NCBI GenBank assembly: GCA_029448655.1
Contig: JACCLO010000022.1
Location: 1-64,000 of the forward strand
Length of the DNA stretch: 64,000 bases
Direction of reading: 5' to 3'
Source of the DNA: Wolfiporia cocos
Taxonomy: Eukaryota; Basidiomycota; Agaricomycetes; Polyporales; Phaeolaceae
Made by a program: the position numbers and the translations under genes. Below, piece after piece: positions 20,782 through 30,010 of this stretch. The notes below the pieces were generated by a model. It was not told the DNA's origin. It made no database searches and saw only the letters and a program-made list of their open reading frames with translations. Positions within the stretch are counted from its first letter, which is position 1; each line of letters opens with the position of its first letter.

Positions 20782-23700
20782 AGAACACACCAGCCCCGCA
20801 GCGGCTGGGAGTGTACAGCGCCCCGAAGAAGCGCACCTCTACGAAGAGGCTTCACAGAGACCCCTTATCTTGTGGGAAGATAAGGCGGTCGTACGTCACC
20901 CGGTATCCCATCTCGGCATATTCGGTAACACGGCAATGGACTTTGCCCGGAGGACAAGGACACTAGCTACACGTGCCCCTCCTGTACAATACTTTTATCC
21001 TGACCCGCTCGCGCTGAAGTTTTTCACTTTGTATAATGTACATGGAAACGATTCTCGAGACGACAATAAATCGTTCTCTATCGAAGTGGAACTGTGGGTA
21101 TATGGAAAGAAAGTCAACGCCATGGCATTAATCGACACCGGTGCATCAATAAGCGTCATAGATAAGAAACTCGTACATGAGGAGAAATTAGTCACTCAGA
21201 AACTACCTTCACCTCTCGAGATTCGTAACGCCGACGGTACCTCTAATACTGCCGGTAATATCAATATGGCAGTAAAAGCTTATATGGTGCACGAGGAACA
21301 CAAGTCCACCGAATTCTTGTACGTAATGGACGTACAGAATGCGGATGTGATCCTCGGATATGACTGGTTCCTGAAACACAACCCGGACTTCAATTGGCCG
21401 GAAGGAACTTTCACATATCGGTGTACGGAAAAATGCAAACATGGCAAACAGGTTTCAATTTCTGAGGAAGAAGACGAAATTGAACCCCGCAACATCTATC
21501 AGATCATCAACGATTTTCCAATAGATTTTCTCGGCTTAGAGGAGCCTGAGAATCCCTTTATCGCTTGGGTGAACACCCTTAACGAAGGAACGGAACTCCT
21601 AGTCGATGCCATTCAGTCGATAACGGAGAAGTCGGATGATGAATTCCTGACAGATGCGGATCTCCAGAAATGGAAATCCTTGGTTCCGGAGGAATACCAG
21701 GAGTTTGGTCCCACGGTATTTTCTCAACGCGCATCCGAAAGGATGCCCGAGCGGAAACCATACGACCATGCCATCGACTTCCCCGATGACGCGGTACTAC
21801 CGCCCCCGAGTAAGGCATACAAGATGTCTCCTCAGGAAGCGAACTCGCTAGATCAGTGGATTCAGGAAGAGTTACGGAAGGGCTACATCCGACACTCAAA
21901 ATCTCCGATCGCGAGCCCGGTCTTCTTCGTCCCTAAAAAAGACGGCGGAGCCCGAATGGTAGTCGATTACCGGAAAGTAAACGACTTAACCATTAAAAAC
22001 AGGTACCCTCTCCCACGCATAGACGAGCTTATCGATAAGCTTAGCCAGGCTTCGATATTTACGAAGCTCGACTTGCGTTGGGGTTACAACAACGTAAGAA
22101 TCAAGGAGGGAGATGAATGGAAGACCGCATTCATTACGCCTAACGGCCTTTACGAAGCTGTAGTCATGTACTTCGGCTTTTGTAATGCACCCAGCACGTT
22201 CCAGCACATGATGAACGATATTCTAGGTGACCTTATCAGAGAAGGAAAGGTCATTGTCTACCTAGACGACATCCTTGTGTTCGGAAACGACCTGTTGGAA
22301 CACCGTCGTATTGTCAAGCAAGTATTACAAATCTTGCAAGACAACGACTTGTTCGCGAAGCCTGAAAAGTGCTTCTTCGAACAAAGCAGTATTGAATACC
22401 TGGGAATGATCATTTCCAAAGGAAAAGTCGAAATGGACCCTAAGAAGGTAGCCGGTGTCATGGACTGGCCTACACCTGCCAAGGTGAAGGACGTCCAAGC
22501 CTTTGTTGGCTTCGCCAACTACTACCGTCGGTTCATTAAAGATTTCTCCAAAGTGGTTAAGCCGTTAACCGAACTGTCCAAGAAAAACACGCAATGGAAC
22601 TGGGGACCCGAACAAGCGGAAGCCTTCCAAACTCTCAAGGAAGCTTTCACATCGGCTCCAATACTCCGGATCCCAGATCAGGAGTCCCCGTTCCGCGTGG
22701 AAGCGGATTCTTCCGATTACGCAACTGGTGCAGTGCTATCACAATACTCTTCGGAGGATAAGCTCTGGCACCCGGTAGCCTTTTACTCGAAATCTCTATC
22801 AGCACCCGAAAGGAACTATGAGATTTACGATAAGGAGTTGCTCGCAATCATCCGTGCACTAGAGGAATGGAGACATTACCTCGAAGGACACCCACACAAA
22901 TTTGAAGTATGGTCGGATCATCTCAATCTGACATATTTCAAATCGGCACAACGGCTAACCCGGAGACAGGCACGTTGGAGTCTTTACCTGACAAGGTTCA
23001 ACTTCACCATGTGTCACAAACCCGGTAAAACAATGCTCACGGCTGATCCTCTGTCACGGAGGCCAGACCATGAAGAGGGGGTGGAACTCGACAATCGCGA
23101 TCAAATTTTGCTGAAACCGGAATACTTTACGGTTAGGGCGCTAGAAGCGTCACAGCAGGAGATACAATCAGGCGACGAGGACCTTCTCCGACAAATCCGA
23201 CAAGCCCTCATGGACGATCAAATTACCAAGGATTACCAGGAACTACTGAAAAGTGGTCCCAAGGAATTCGGTAAAGATCTCCAGGAATGGAACATGGAGG
23301 CCGGATTACTCCTCAGACGAGGAAAAGTGTACGTTCCAAAAGAGCCTAAGGAATTGCGCACGAAGATTATGGAGTTACATCATGACCATGTGACGGCCGG
23401 ACACTTCGGACGATGGAAGACCTATGAACTTCTGTCACGTAATTACTGGTGGCCTGGAATGACCACGATGGTAAAGCAATACGTGGAAGGTTGTGACACA
23501 TGTCAACGCATGAAGAACCACAACCAGACCCCGTACGGACCCCTGCAACCGCTCCCAGTCCCGGAAGCACCTTGGGACACCGTCACAATTGACCTTATCG
23601 TCCACCTACCGCCCAGCGGCGAATTGAAACAATTCAATGCTATTATGGTAATAGTGGACCGGCTTACCAAGCGAGCGCACTTCATTCCCACATCAGACAA

Positions 23701-25258
23701 GATAACGGCGAAAGAATTAGCGAACCTCCTATACCTTCGGATCTATCCGAACCACGGACTTCCGAAACAAATCATTTCGGATAGAGGCCCGCAATTCGCA
23801 GCTGCCTTGTTTAAGGGATGGTGTGAACAATTGGGAATCCAACGGTCAATGACAACTGCCTATCACCCGCAAGCGGATGGCCAGACGGAGAGAGTTAACC
23901 AAATCCTGGAACAATATCTTAGATGTTACATCGATGTTATTCAGAAGGATAACTGGTCATGGTTTCTCCCTACGGCCGAATTCGCGTACAACAACGCGGC
24001 TAGTGAGACAACAAAGAATAGTCCATTCTTTGTCGAACTAGGAAGGCATCCCAACGCAGGACCTACGAATTTACGTCCAACACAATACGTGGACCTAAAT
24101 GTCATTGCTTACGAACGATGGTCAGCACAAGAACAAGCTAAGGCAGCAATGAAACTGGCTGCTGAACGCTGGTCTTGGTACTACGATCAACATAAGCGCT
24201 CGGTACCGTTTAAAGTCGGCGACAAAGTTCTCGTTGACGCCCGAAGCTGGCAAGACTCCGAAAGAAGTCTTAGTCCACGCTATTTGGGACCATTTAGGAT
24301 AATTGAACAATTATCTCCGGTCACCTTTAGGGTACACATGGACGAGCAATACAGGGCTTACCACCCAGTATTCCACGCTTCCAAGTTGGTCATGTACAAG
24401 GACCCGGTGCATCAGAAAAAACCAGAGCCTCAACCAGAAATGGTCGACGGCGAGGAGTTATGGGAAGTCGAGAAGATCTTAGATCATCGTCTCCGCGCAG
24501 GAAGAGTTGAATACAGAATCCGTTGGAAGGGATTCGGTATCAATGACGACTCCTGGGTACGCGAAGCGGATCTCGACTCGGCATACGACATTTTGCAGGA
24601 ATACAAGGCTTCACACCCTATTCCAATGCAGGATGTCCCCCTCAGGCGATCAGCTAGAAGGAAAGAAGCAGTTCATGTCTTCGACCCTGACAGCGACGAC
24701 TGGGAAGCCGACGAATGCACGTGGCCAGACGACTGGCCGCAGTATCGCGAAGAATTTGCGAAGGACCCTAAGCAACGCATGGTTAGACACCCCGACGGGG
24801 GATGGATGTCAGCGGACATTAACCAAAACGCGGATTTGAAAATTGTAGTCGGTGAAGGCGGCCGAATGCCGGAAAAAGGAACCAAGGACTCGGTTGGGTT
24901 TGACCTGTACACTGCAACAGGCGACGTTCTGCCAGCTCACGGGCAGACAGAATACAACACCAAACTGAAAATCCAGGTACCTTTCGGCACTTACAGACGT
25001 ATCGCCCCCCGCTCTAGTCTCGCACGCAAAGGCATAGACGTAATGGGTGGCGTCATCGACCACGATTATCAAGGCGAAGTAATCATCATTCTCCGGAATC
25101 ACTCCGACATATCTATCGATATTCGGGCCGGCGATAAGATTGCCCAGCTAATCTGCGAAGTTGCAAAGGACCCGCATATTACGCTACACGGAAAATCTTA
25201 CTTTGAAAAGATTAAATCCGAGCGCGGTACTGGTGGATTCGGCTCCACAGGAAAGTAA
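20723..25258 (+). CDS. pol: Pol polyprotein with C-terminal chromodomain and dUTPase, copy 1
   Basis: 1511 aa. Aspartic protease with DTGA at 138-141; reverse transcriptase with YLDD at 513-516; RNase H with EADSSDYATG (first Asp 662); integrase with an HHCC finger (HHDHVTAGHF from ~886, CDTC ~923) and a D957-D1020-E1056 (DD35E) core; chromodomain ~1245-1297 (ELWEVEKILDHR, YRIRWKGF, DDSW). A trimeric-type dUTPase follows at ~1371-1511 with all five motifs: VGFDLYTA, PRSSLA, GVIDHDYQGEV, RAGDKIAQLI, RGTGGFGSTG. The catalytic Asp and Tyr of motif 3 are present, so it looks active. The frame is +1 relative to Gag with a 59-nt overlap, as in Ty3-like +1 frameshifting; internal initiation at 20723 is the alternative. 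Confidence 0.95.
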   Translation: MSGPSRFPSPQPHVSKTFCEEHTSPAAAGSVQRPEEAHLYEEASQRPLILWEDKAVVRHPVSHLGIFGNTAMDFARRTRTLATRAPPVQYFYPDPLALKFFTLYNVHGNDSRDDNKSFSIEVELWVYGKKVNAMALIDTGASISVIDKKLVHEEKLVTQKLPSPLEIRNADGTSNTAGNINMAVKAYMVHEEHKSTEFLYVMDVQNADVILGYDWFLKHNPDFNWPEGTFTYRCTEKCKHGKQVSISEEEDEIEPRNIYQIINDFPIDFLGLEEPENPFIAWVNTLNEGTELLVDAIQSITEKSDDEFLTDADLQKWKSLVPEEYQEFGPTVFSQRASERMPERKPYDHAIDFPDDAVLPPPSKAYKMSPQEANSLDQWIQEELRKGYIRHSKSPIASPVFFVPKKDGGARMVVDYRKVNDLTIKNRYPLPRIDELIDKLSQASIFTKLDLRWGYNNVRIKEGDEWKTAFITPNGLYEAVVMYFGFCNAPSTFQHMMNDILGDLIREGKVIVYLDDILVFGNDLLEHRRIVKQVLQILQDNDLFAKPEKCFFEQSSIEYLGMIISKGKVEMDPKKVAGVMDWPTPAKVKDVQAFVGFANYYRRFIKDFSKVVKPLTELSKKNTQWNWGPEQAEAFQTLKEAFTSAPILRIPDQESPFRVEADSSDYATGAVLSQYSSEDKLWHPVAFYSKSLSAPERNYEIYDKELLAIIRALEEWRHYLEGHPHKFEVWSDHLNLTYFKSAQRLTRRQARWSLYLTRFNFTMCHKPGKTMLTADPLSRRPDHEEGVELDNRDQILLKPEYFTVRALEASQQEIQSGDEDLLRQIRQALMDDQITKDYQELLKSGPKEFGKDLQEWNMEAGLLLRRGKVYVPKEPKELRTKIMELHHDHVTAGHFGRWKTYELLSRNYWWPGMTTMVKQYVEGCDTCQRMKNHNQTPYGPLQPLPVPEAPWDTVTIDLIVHLPPSGELKQFNAIMVIVDRLTKRAHFIPTSDKITAKELANLLYLRIYPNHGLPKQIISDRGPQFAAALFKGWCEQLGIQRSMTTAYHPQADGQTERVNQILEQYLRCYIDVIQKDNWSWFLPTAEFAYNNAASETTKNSPFFVELGRHPNAGPTNLRPTQYVDLNVIAYERWSAQEQAKAAMKLAAERWSWYYDQHKRSVPFKVGDKVLVDARSWQDSERSLSPRYLGPFRIIEQLSPVTFRVHMDEQYRAYHPVFHASKLVMYKDPVHQKKPEPQPEMVDGEELWEVEKILDHRLRAGRVEYRIRWKGFGINDDSWVREADLDSAYDILQEYKASHPIPMQDVPLRRSARRKEAVHVFDPDSDDWEADECTWPDDWPQYREEFAKDPKQRMVRHPDGGWMSADINQNADLKIVVGEGGRMPEKGTKDSVGFDLYTATGDVLPAHGQTEYNTKLKIQVPFGTYRRIAPRSSLARKGIDVMGGVIDHDYQGEVIIILRNHSDISIDIRAGDKIAQLICEVAKDPHITLHGKSYFEKIKSERGTGGFGSTGK

Positions 25259-25284
25259 TCGTTCCATTAGGGACAATGAAACCT

Positions 25285-25297
25285 GAAGAGGGGGTAA
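25285..25297 (+). other. Polypurine tract of copy 1
   Basis: gaagagggggtaa immediately precedes the 3' LTR (TGTCACAG at 25298) and would prime plus-strand synthesis. The last two bases (aa) are the expected unprocessed overhang next to the LTR TG. Confidence 0.75.
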
Positions 25298-25996
25298 TGT
25301 CACAGATTTGGGACATGCCACTATTTTTCCCGTATTTTTACCTATTTATCTGGTATTTCTACGACCTTGTAGACATTTACGCTGCCAAGCGCTCGTCTAC
25401 ACGTACACGCAAACAAACAACACGTACACAACGCGGTATACGTCCACCTGTCATAACAACACGTACATAACACGTTTGTACGCGTCAATGACTCAGCGGA
25501 CTAACCTCCGGTGTCACGCGCCTTACTCATATCCCGGTACCGGGCTATGTCAGTACAATTGGATAAGCGGCCCGCTCGTTATCACATGCCAATGCCCTCA
25601 CGATTACTCATATTCCGATACCGGTATATAAGAATCACATGCATGGCTTACTAACGTAGCTACAGCCACTTCCACAACATGGACCTACGGTCCAAACAAA
25701 CGATCTTACTGGTGCGGCCATTACCGGCGCACATGGTCTATTGTAGTTTACGACTTAACCATATTAGTTATGTCTGCGCACAGACCACCTTCATGTTTGG
25801 CTCCCTTACCGGTAACCAAACAAAGCATGTATATAAGTAGGGCTATCACTGCGGATAAGCCTTAGATTTGTTCTCTGCATTCGCACAGTCACATATCATC
25901 TCTGCTTGCGCCCACTAGCCTCCTCACCAACCTCCAGCAACTCCTTCAAGTCGCTTATTAGGTTATAGTGTGAGTCCCACAGTCTAGTCTGTGTCA
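25298..25996 (+). repeat. 3' LTR of copy 1 (type II)
   Basis: 699 bp with type II diagnostic positions (ccaagcgctcgtc, acctccggtgtc, gcttattaggtt), shared with 57419-58117 and not with its own 5' LTR. Followed by cggag (25997-26001), the duplication that pairs with ctccg at 58118-58122. Confidence 0.9.
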
Positions 25997-27560
25997 CGGA
26001 GCTCATGCTTCGGATTGTTCCTGTAGGCGGTTGTGTATTTCTTGAATCGGAAGAGGACCGCACCGCTCCTGCCACTCTTGGCATACTCCCAGTGCTGTAG
26101 GATGGCAATGCAGTCCTCCTTTCTCATGTGATGTGGCTCGGCAAGGGAAATACCGTGCGGCATCATGGCATCGTCAAAGAAGCTCTCAGGCTCACTTGCC
26201 ATCAAGCCCCAGGGACAGGCACGGTCAGATGCTCCACAGGCCAGCTCTATTTGCAGCTCAGCAATCTAATTATAACTTTATGAGGAGGACCCACTCACGG
26301 TAATGTCTGTTAAGGAACAATCTGATAATTTGCCGCATTCTAGCTAGACGGAGCCGCTTTCTTGGATTATACGGAGGCAAGATTGGCAATCCCTCATCGT
26401 CCATGGGCAAGGAAAACTTCCTGTCATCATCCGAGTCTCCTGAGTCATCTTCCTCATCAGATCCTTGGGACGTCTTCTTGTCGAGAATCACCTCATGACT
26501 GTATGCCTTCCATTGCCCCCACAGGTCATTCTCCCACTCGGCCCTGTCTTTAAATGAAGGGGCCGAGTCAAAGGCATCATTAAAGTCATGACTGCCAAGG
26601 AATGAGCTCTGGGGTGACCCTAGTGATTTTAAACTCACAGCTCAACATAGGCTTGGTTGTCCTTGGGGTATGCCGTCAACACGAGCGTTCGGACACCAAG
26701 CTCAGTTGCCATTTGGTCTGCGAACGCCTTGCACCAACTATGCATCTTCCTATTTACTTTGCTATGGAAGATTGTCAGTCATGATGAATGGAAATGGGGC
26801 AGCCACGTGAGTTGCAGTTGCAGCACTCGCGAGAGTCGCAGCCGAGAAGGTCGCGATCGCGAGAGTCGCGAGATTCGCAAAGGTCGTGGGAGTCGCGGTC
26901 GCGGAGGCCGCGGAGGCCGCGAGTGTCGCGAGTGTTGCGGTTGCGAGTGTCGCGGAGGTCGCGGTTGCGAGTGTCGCGGAGGTCGCGGTCACAGAAACAT
27001 GCAGCTACTCACTTTGGCTGTACAGCTGCCATTGTCCCTTCACGACTCTTAACCTGTCCCTCAAACTCCTCTTGCTGCTCCTTCGTCAGCTCACCCCAAA
27101 GCTCCGTTCCCGCCCTGCCCCAGAAAACAACCTGATCCTTGGTTTCCTCGTTCGACTCTGCCATGAGCTTCGCCTGTCGAACCTTCACCTCGTCTGGATG
27201 CTCCTTGGCCCACAGTCTCCACATTGAAAGCTTCTTGCCAATTTGGACTTCCTCTTTTGATGACTGGCCTCCGATTGCTTTTGAATGGTTCCTCAGCCAT
27301 TCCCTCACTTTCTGTGGCCGAGCATAAGGCTGTAATGCTTCACATGCAGGAGACCCACTCACCGCTGCTAATACTGAGTCCTCCACCTCTGCCAGGTCCT
27401 CAAACTTGCTTTTTAGCTCCTGAGTGAGGGAGTTTGAGATTTCCGTTCTTTCCACCGAATATGTTGCCGCTTGCTGATAGTCGTGCAGCTTGGTCGCGAC
27501 CACCGCTTTTTGTGCCTCTGTTAGAGGCGGCGCAGAGCTCGCTTTGTCGTGCTTTGCCAT
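25997..27560 (-). CDS. KDZ-cluster accessory gene, 5' half (continues at 58118)
   Basis: Spliced model on the minus strand: exons 27560-27013, 26737-26639, 26591-26299 and 26246-25997, with three GT-AG introns (275, 47 and 52 nt), all in phase. The start is MAKHDKASSAPPLTEAQK. Around residues 95-170 a basic helical stretch (KKLSMWRLWAKEHPDEVKVR ... ELWGELTKEQQEEFEGQ) is reminiscent of an HMG-box, but I cannot confirm that. An acidic patch (GSDEEDDSGDSDDD) and PRKRLRLARMR follow. The frame runs into the retrotransposon duplication at KHELR and continues exactly at 58118 (LRNAIYRN). The gene is therefore intact in the ancestral order and split by copy B insertion plus the inversion. The first intron contains the CG-rich minisatellite. 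Confidence 0.7.
26818..26996. repeat. CG-rich minisatellite inside an intron
   Basis: Irregular copies of ggtcgcgga/gagtcgcga within intron 1 (26738-27012) of the accessory gene. Removing the array would leave an intron of about 95 nt, near the local norm. Confidence 0.75.
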
Positions 27561-28098
27561 TGTATTACAGGAATGTAGCAGGGCAAGGAGAATGCAGGAG
27601 GATCACAAGCAGATCACAGGCAGCTGTAAATTGAGAGCAGGGCAGAGGCGACAACAGCTAACAGACTCCCCAACTCGGCCAGAGGCACCGGAGCACATGG
27701 GCATTATCTGTAAACCAATGAGATTGCCCTGATAGTCCCGGGCCGACTTGTGGCGCTAACCGTATGGAGTGCGATCGGAGATTCGACTCGGCAGCTAATC
27801 CGAAATGGGCAATACAATGCTGTTTCAGGCTGGCACTACCGGTGCTCTGGTGCGCGCTAACCGCATTCGGCCCAGATCGAGATTAGTGCACATTGTAGAC
27901 ACTGTGCACCACATTTGTGGACGGAACGCGCGAGAGTGCAAGAGAGCATTGGTGTGCATGGCAGCAGCGTGTTTGCAATGCGCACCGCTGCCTCTCTCCA
28001 CGACCTCCGCGACCCCTTCCACCCGCGACCTCCGCGACCTCCGCGACCTCCGCGACCTCTGCAACCCTGCTACTTTTCCACTGAATTAATATCCAATC
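27561..28098. promoter_or_regulatory. Divergent intergenic region
   Basis: 538 bp between the start codons of the accessory gene (minus) and the TET/JBP gene (plus), likely carrying both promoters. A short minisatellite (cgcgacctc, about five copies) occupies 28017-28065, just upstream of the TET/JBP start. No obvious TATA box was found. Confidence 0.45.
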
Positions 28099-29430
28099 AT
28101 GAGCTCATCACCTGTCACTGGACTTGAGTTGGAGGCTCTGTGTGCATCATATTTCCGATCACTTTTTGTCTATTTCACTCGGTGCATCCGGGGCGAACAT
28201 CCGGCCATCCCACATGTTCCAGCGTCACTCTACATGTCCTGTGCGCTGGTGGTAGAGTGCACTAGCATTGCAGAGAAGTTGGCATTGGCATTTGCCAACA
28301 AAGGTGTGTGACCATCCTTCACTCCTAGCATTTTAGCTGCTGTAACCCTGCTGGTGTGGACCTCATAGTGTCTGTACCCTGGGACATTGACAGGTACACA
28401 GACATGCTTGGGAGCAGGCCAAGTGGTACCAATGATATGTTGGAGCTTCGGCTTGAAAGGAAGTGGGGTCCTGTGCAGCAGGGACCCCCGCTTGAGATTT
28501 CTCGTCCGTCCATCATTATGGATGAGCACAAGAAGATCCTCGCATGGTGCTTGCCATTTGTGCTCTCAGAGAGGCGTCAGGTATGTGTGCATGTAGAAAT
28601 GTGTTGACAAACACTAAATCTCCCTCACAGATATTGATGAAGGCTGCAACAATACATCTCAACCAGCAGCTCAAATTTAAGAAGACCCCAGATGATAGTG
28701 CAGAAGAGCCGTCAAGGAGCACAAGTTGGAGAACAGACAGACGGTATTTCAGAGAATGGAGCCAGCTCGAGCTTAATTCCGGTGTCGTCAACCTCTCCCC
28801 TGGGTGGCACCACCAAGGACATGAAGTAAGTCCTCTTGATGCTTACACCTGCTCTCCTCAATCAACTGTCCACATCAGGGACTGAATGATCCAATCTACA
28901 TCTCTGCCAGCCTCAGAGACAAGAACAAGCAGGCAGGCGATGAGTGGCTCCGCGACATACAAGAGTCGTCCGCCATTCTCTCCGGAATGATGGCGGTCAT
29001 GCACCCTGACCTGCATGCGGCGGGGCAGGAGTGCATGAGACGACTTGCACAGAATGGGGAGCTGAAGGATACCTTAAAACGGTGGGCTTCCATATTCAAT
29101 GGGGCACAGATCATAAGCAATCGTGTCACCCCGGCTCACCGCGACTCGAAAAGTCGCATGCAATGGTACGATCTGCTTGCCAGCATCGGTTCCTACCACA
29201 ATGCATCCCTCGACCTACATGGAGCCAACATTTCAATCAAAGATGGACCTGGAACTGTGATTGCCCTCTGTGGCACAGCAGTTCGACATTCATTGATGAA
29301 GTATGAAGGTGAAAGGTTATGTTATGCTTACTTCATGAGGGACAGTGTGCATGCTAGCATGCATGTGGAGGCGGCCGGCTGGTGCAAGACAGACCATGTG
29401 GAGGCACTTTTGATGTTGCAGGGGCTGTGA
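28099..29430 (+). CDS. TET/JBP-family 2-oxoglutarate/Fe(II) dioxygenase
   Basis: Spliced model: exons 28099-28307, 28394-28580, 28631-28825 and 28879-29430; all phases agree, giving 380 aa. The C-terminal half holds the double-stranded beta-helix core: ISNRVTPAHRDSKSRMQWYD with the metal-binding HxD at H284/D286, a conserved glycine-rich turn (SIGSYHNASLDL), the distal histidine H334 (VRHSL), and R343 nine residues later (GERLCYAYFMRD), which should bind 2-oxoglutarate. TET/JBP enzymes oxidise 5-methylcytosine or thymine in DNA and act in the nucleus. Genes of this family are known to travel with KDZ transposons in basidiomycetes, and the transposase gene is 580 bp downstream, convergent. All catalytic residues are present, so it is probably functional. 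Confidence 0.85.
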
Positions 29431-29433
29431 AGG

Positions 29434-29750
29434 TCGCAGAGGGAGGTCACGGAGATCGCGGAGGTCGCGAAATGAGGCCGCGAGGATCGCGAAGGTTGCG
29501 GTCGCGAAGGTTGCAGTGGCCGCGGTGGTCGCAGTGGTCGCGGTGGTCGCAGAAGGAGGTTGCGGTGGTCGCGAGGGTCGCGAAACAAGGTCGCGAGGGT
29601 CGCGGGTGGCAGTCGCGGGGCTGCAGCAGTCGCGGTGGCCGCGGTGGTCGCGGTGGTCACGGTGGTCGCGGAAGGAGGTCGCGGTGGTCGCGAGGGTCGT
29701 GAAACAGGGTCGTGAGGGTCGCGGGCGGCAGTCGCGGGGGTCGTGGAGAT
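29434..29750. repeat. CG-rich minisatellite directly downstream of the TET/JBP stop
   Basis: About 300 bp of ggtcgcggt/ggtcgcgga variants starting four bases after the TET/JBP stop codon, so in its 3' UTR or terminator region. Frames through it give meaningless Arg/Gly- or Ser/Arg-rich peptides. Confidence 0.75.
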
Positions 29751-30010
29751 CCATGGTGATATCTCTGTGGCTGCGATGCAGGTCATTCTAGTAGCAGTAG
29801 AGGTTGATATGGTGCCTATGTATACAGAACTGTTCTCCTTATGTACATGTCCTGACCAAGGCTTCTTTATGTTATGCGAATTGAGATTGAAAGCCACATC
29901 TGCTTTGGTTGAAGCTGAGACCTTGTTTCATGATCCCTGGTTCTCAGACTCATTTTGGATGTATTTTCCGGTGCTCATATACAAGTGAAACTCCTCATGG
30001 CTTTTCCTAT
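29751..30010. other. Convergent intergenic region
   Basis: 260 bp between the minisatellite after TET/JBP and the stop of the KDZ transposase. I see no further gene; terminators for both genes are expected here. Confidence 0.4.

Larger units (their letters stand above)
15996..25996 (+). mobile_element. Full-length Ty3/gypsy retrotransposon, copy 1 (10,001 bp)
   Basis: LTRs of 699 bp at 15996-16694 and 25298-25996 enclose ORF1, Gag and Pol, all open. It is a chromodomain element of the Tf1/sushi type by domain order (protease, RT, RNase H, integrase, chromodomain), with a dUTPase added at the C-terminus. The two LTRs differ at several positions, and the left one matches the left LTR of copy 2 instead. 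The flanking pentamers (ggcag left, cggag right) do not match each other but match those of copy 2. Copy 1 is therefore a recombinant of two insertions. Confidence 0.95.

Noticed and set aside
15996..25996. Copy 1 as an old insertion because its two LTRs differ
   Set aside because: Its LTRs come from two different insertions. Paired correctly (15996 with 48113, 25298 with 57419), the LTRs look identical, so both insertions are recent.
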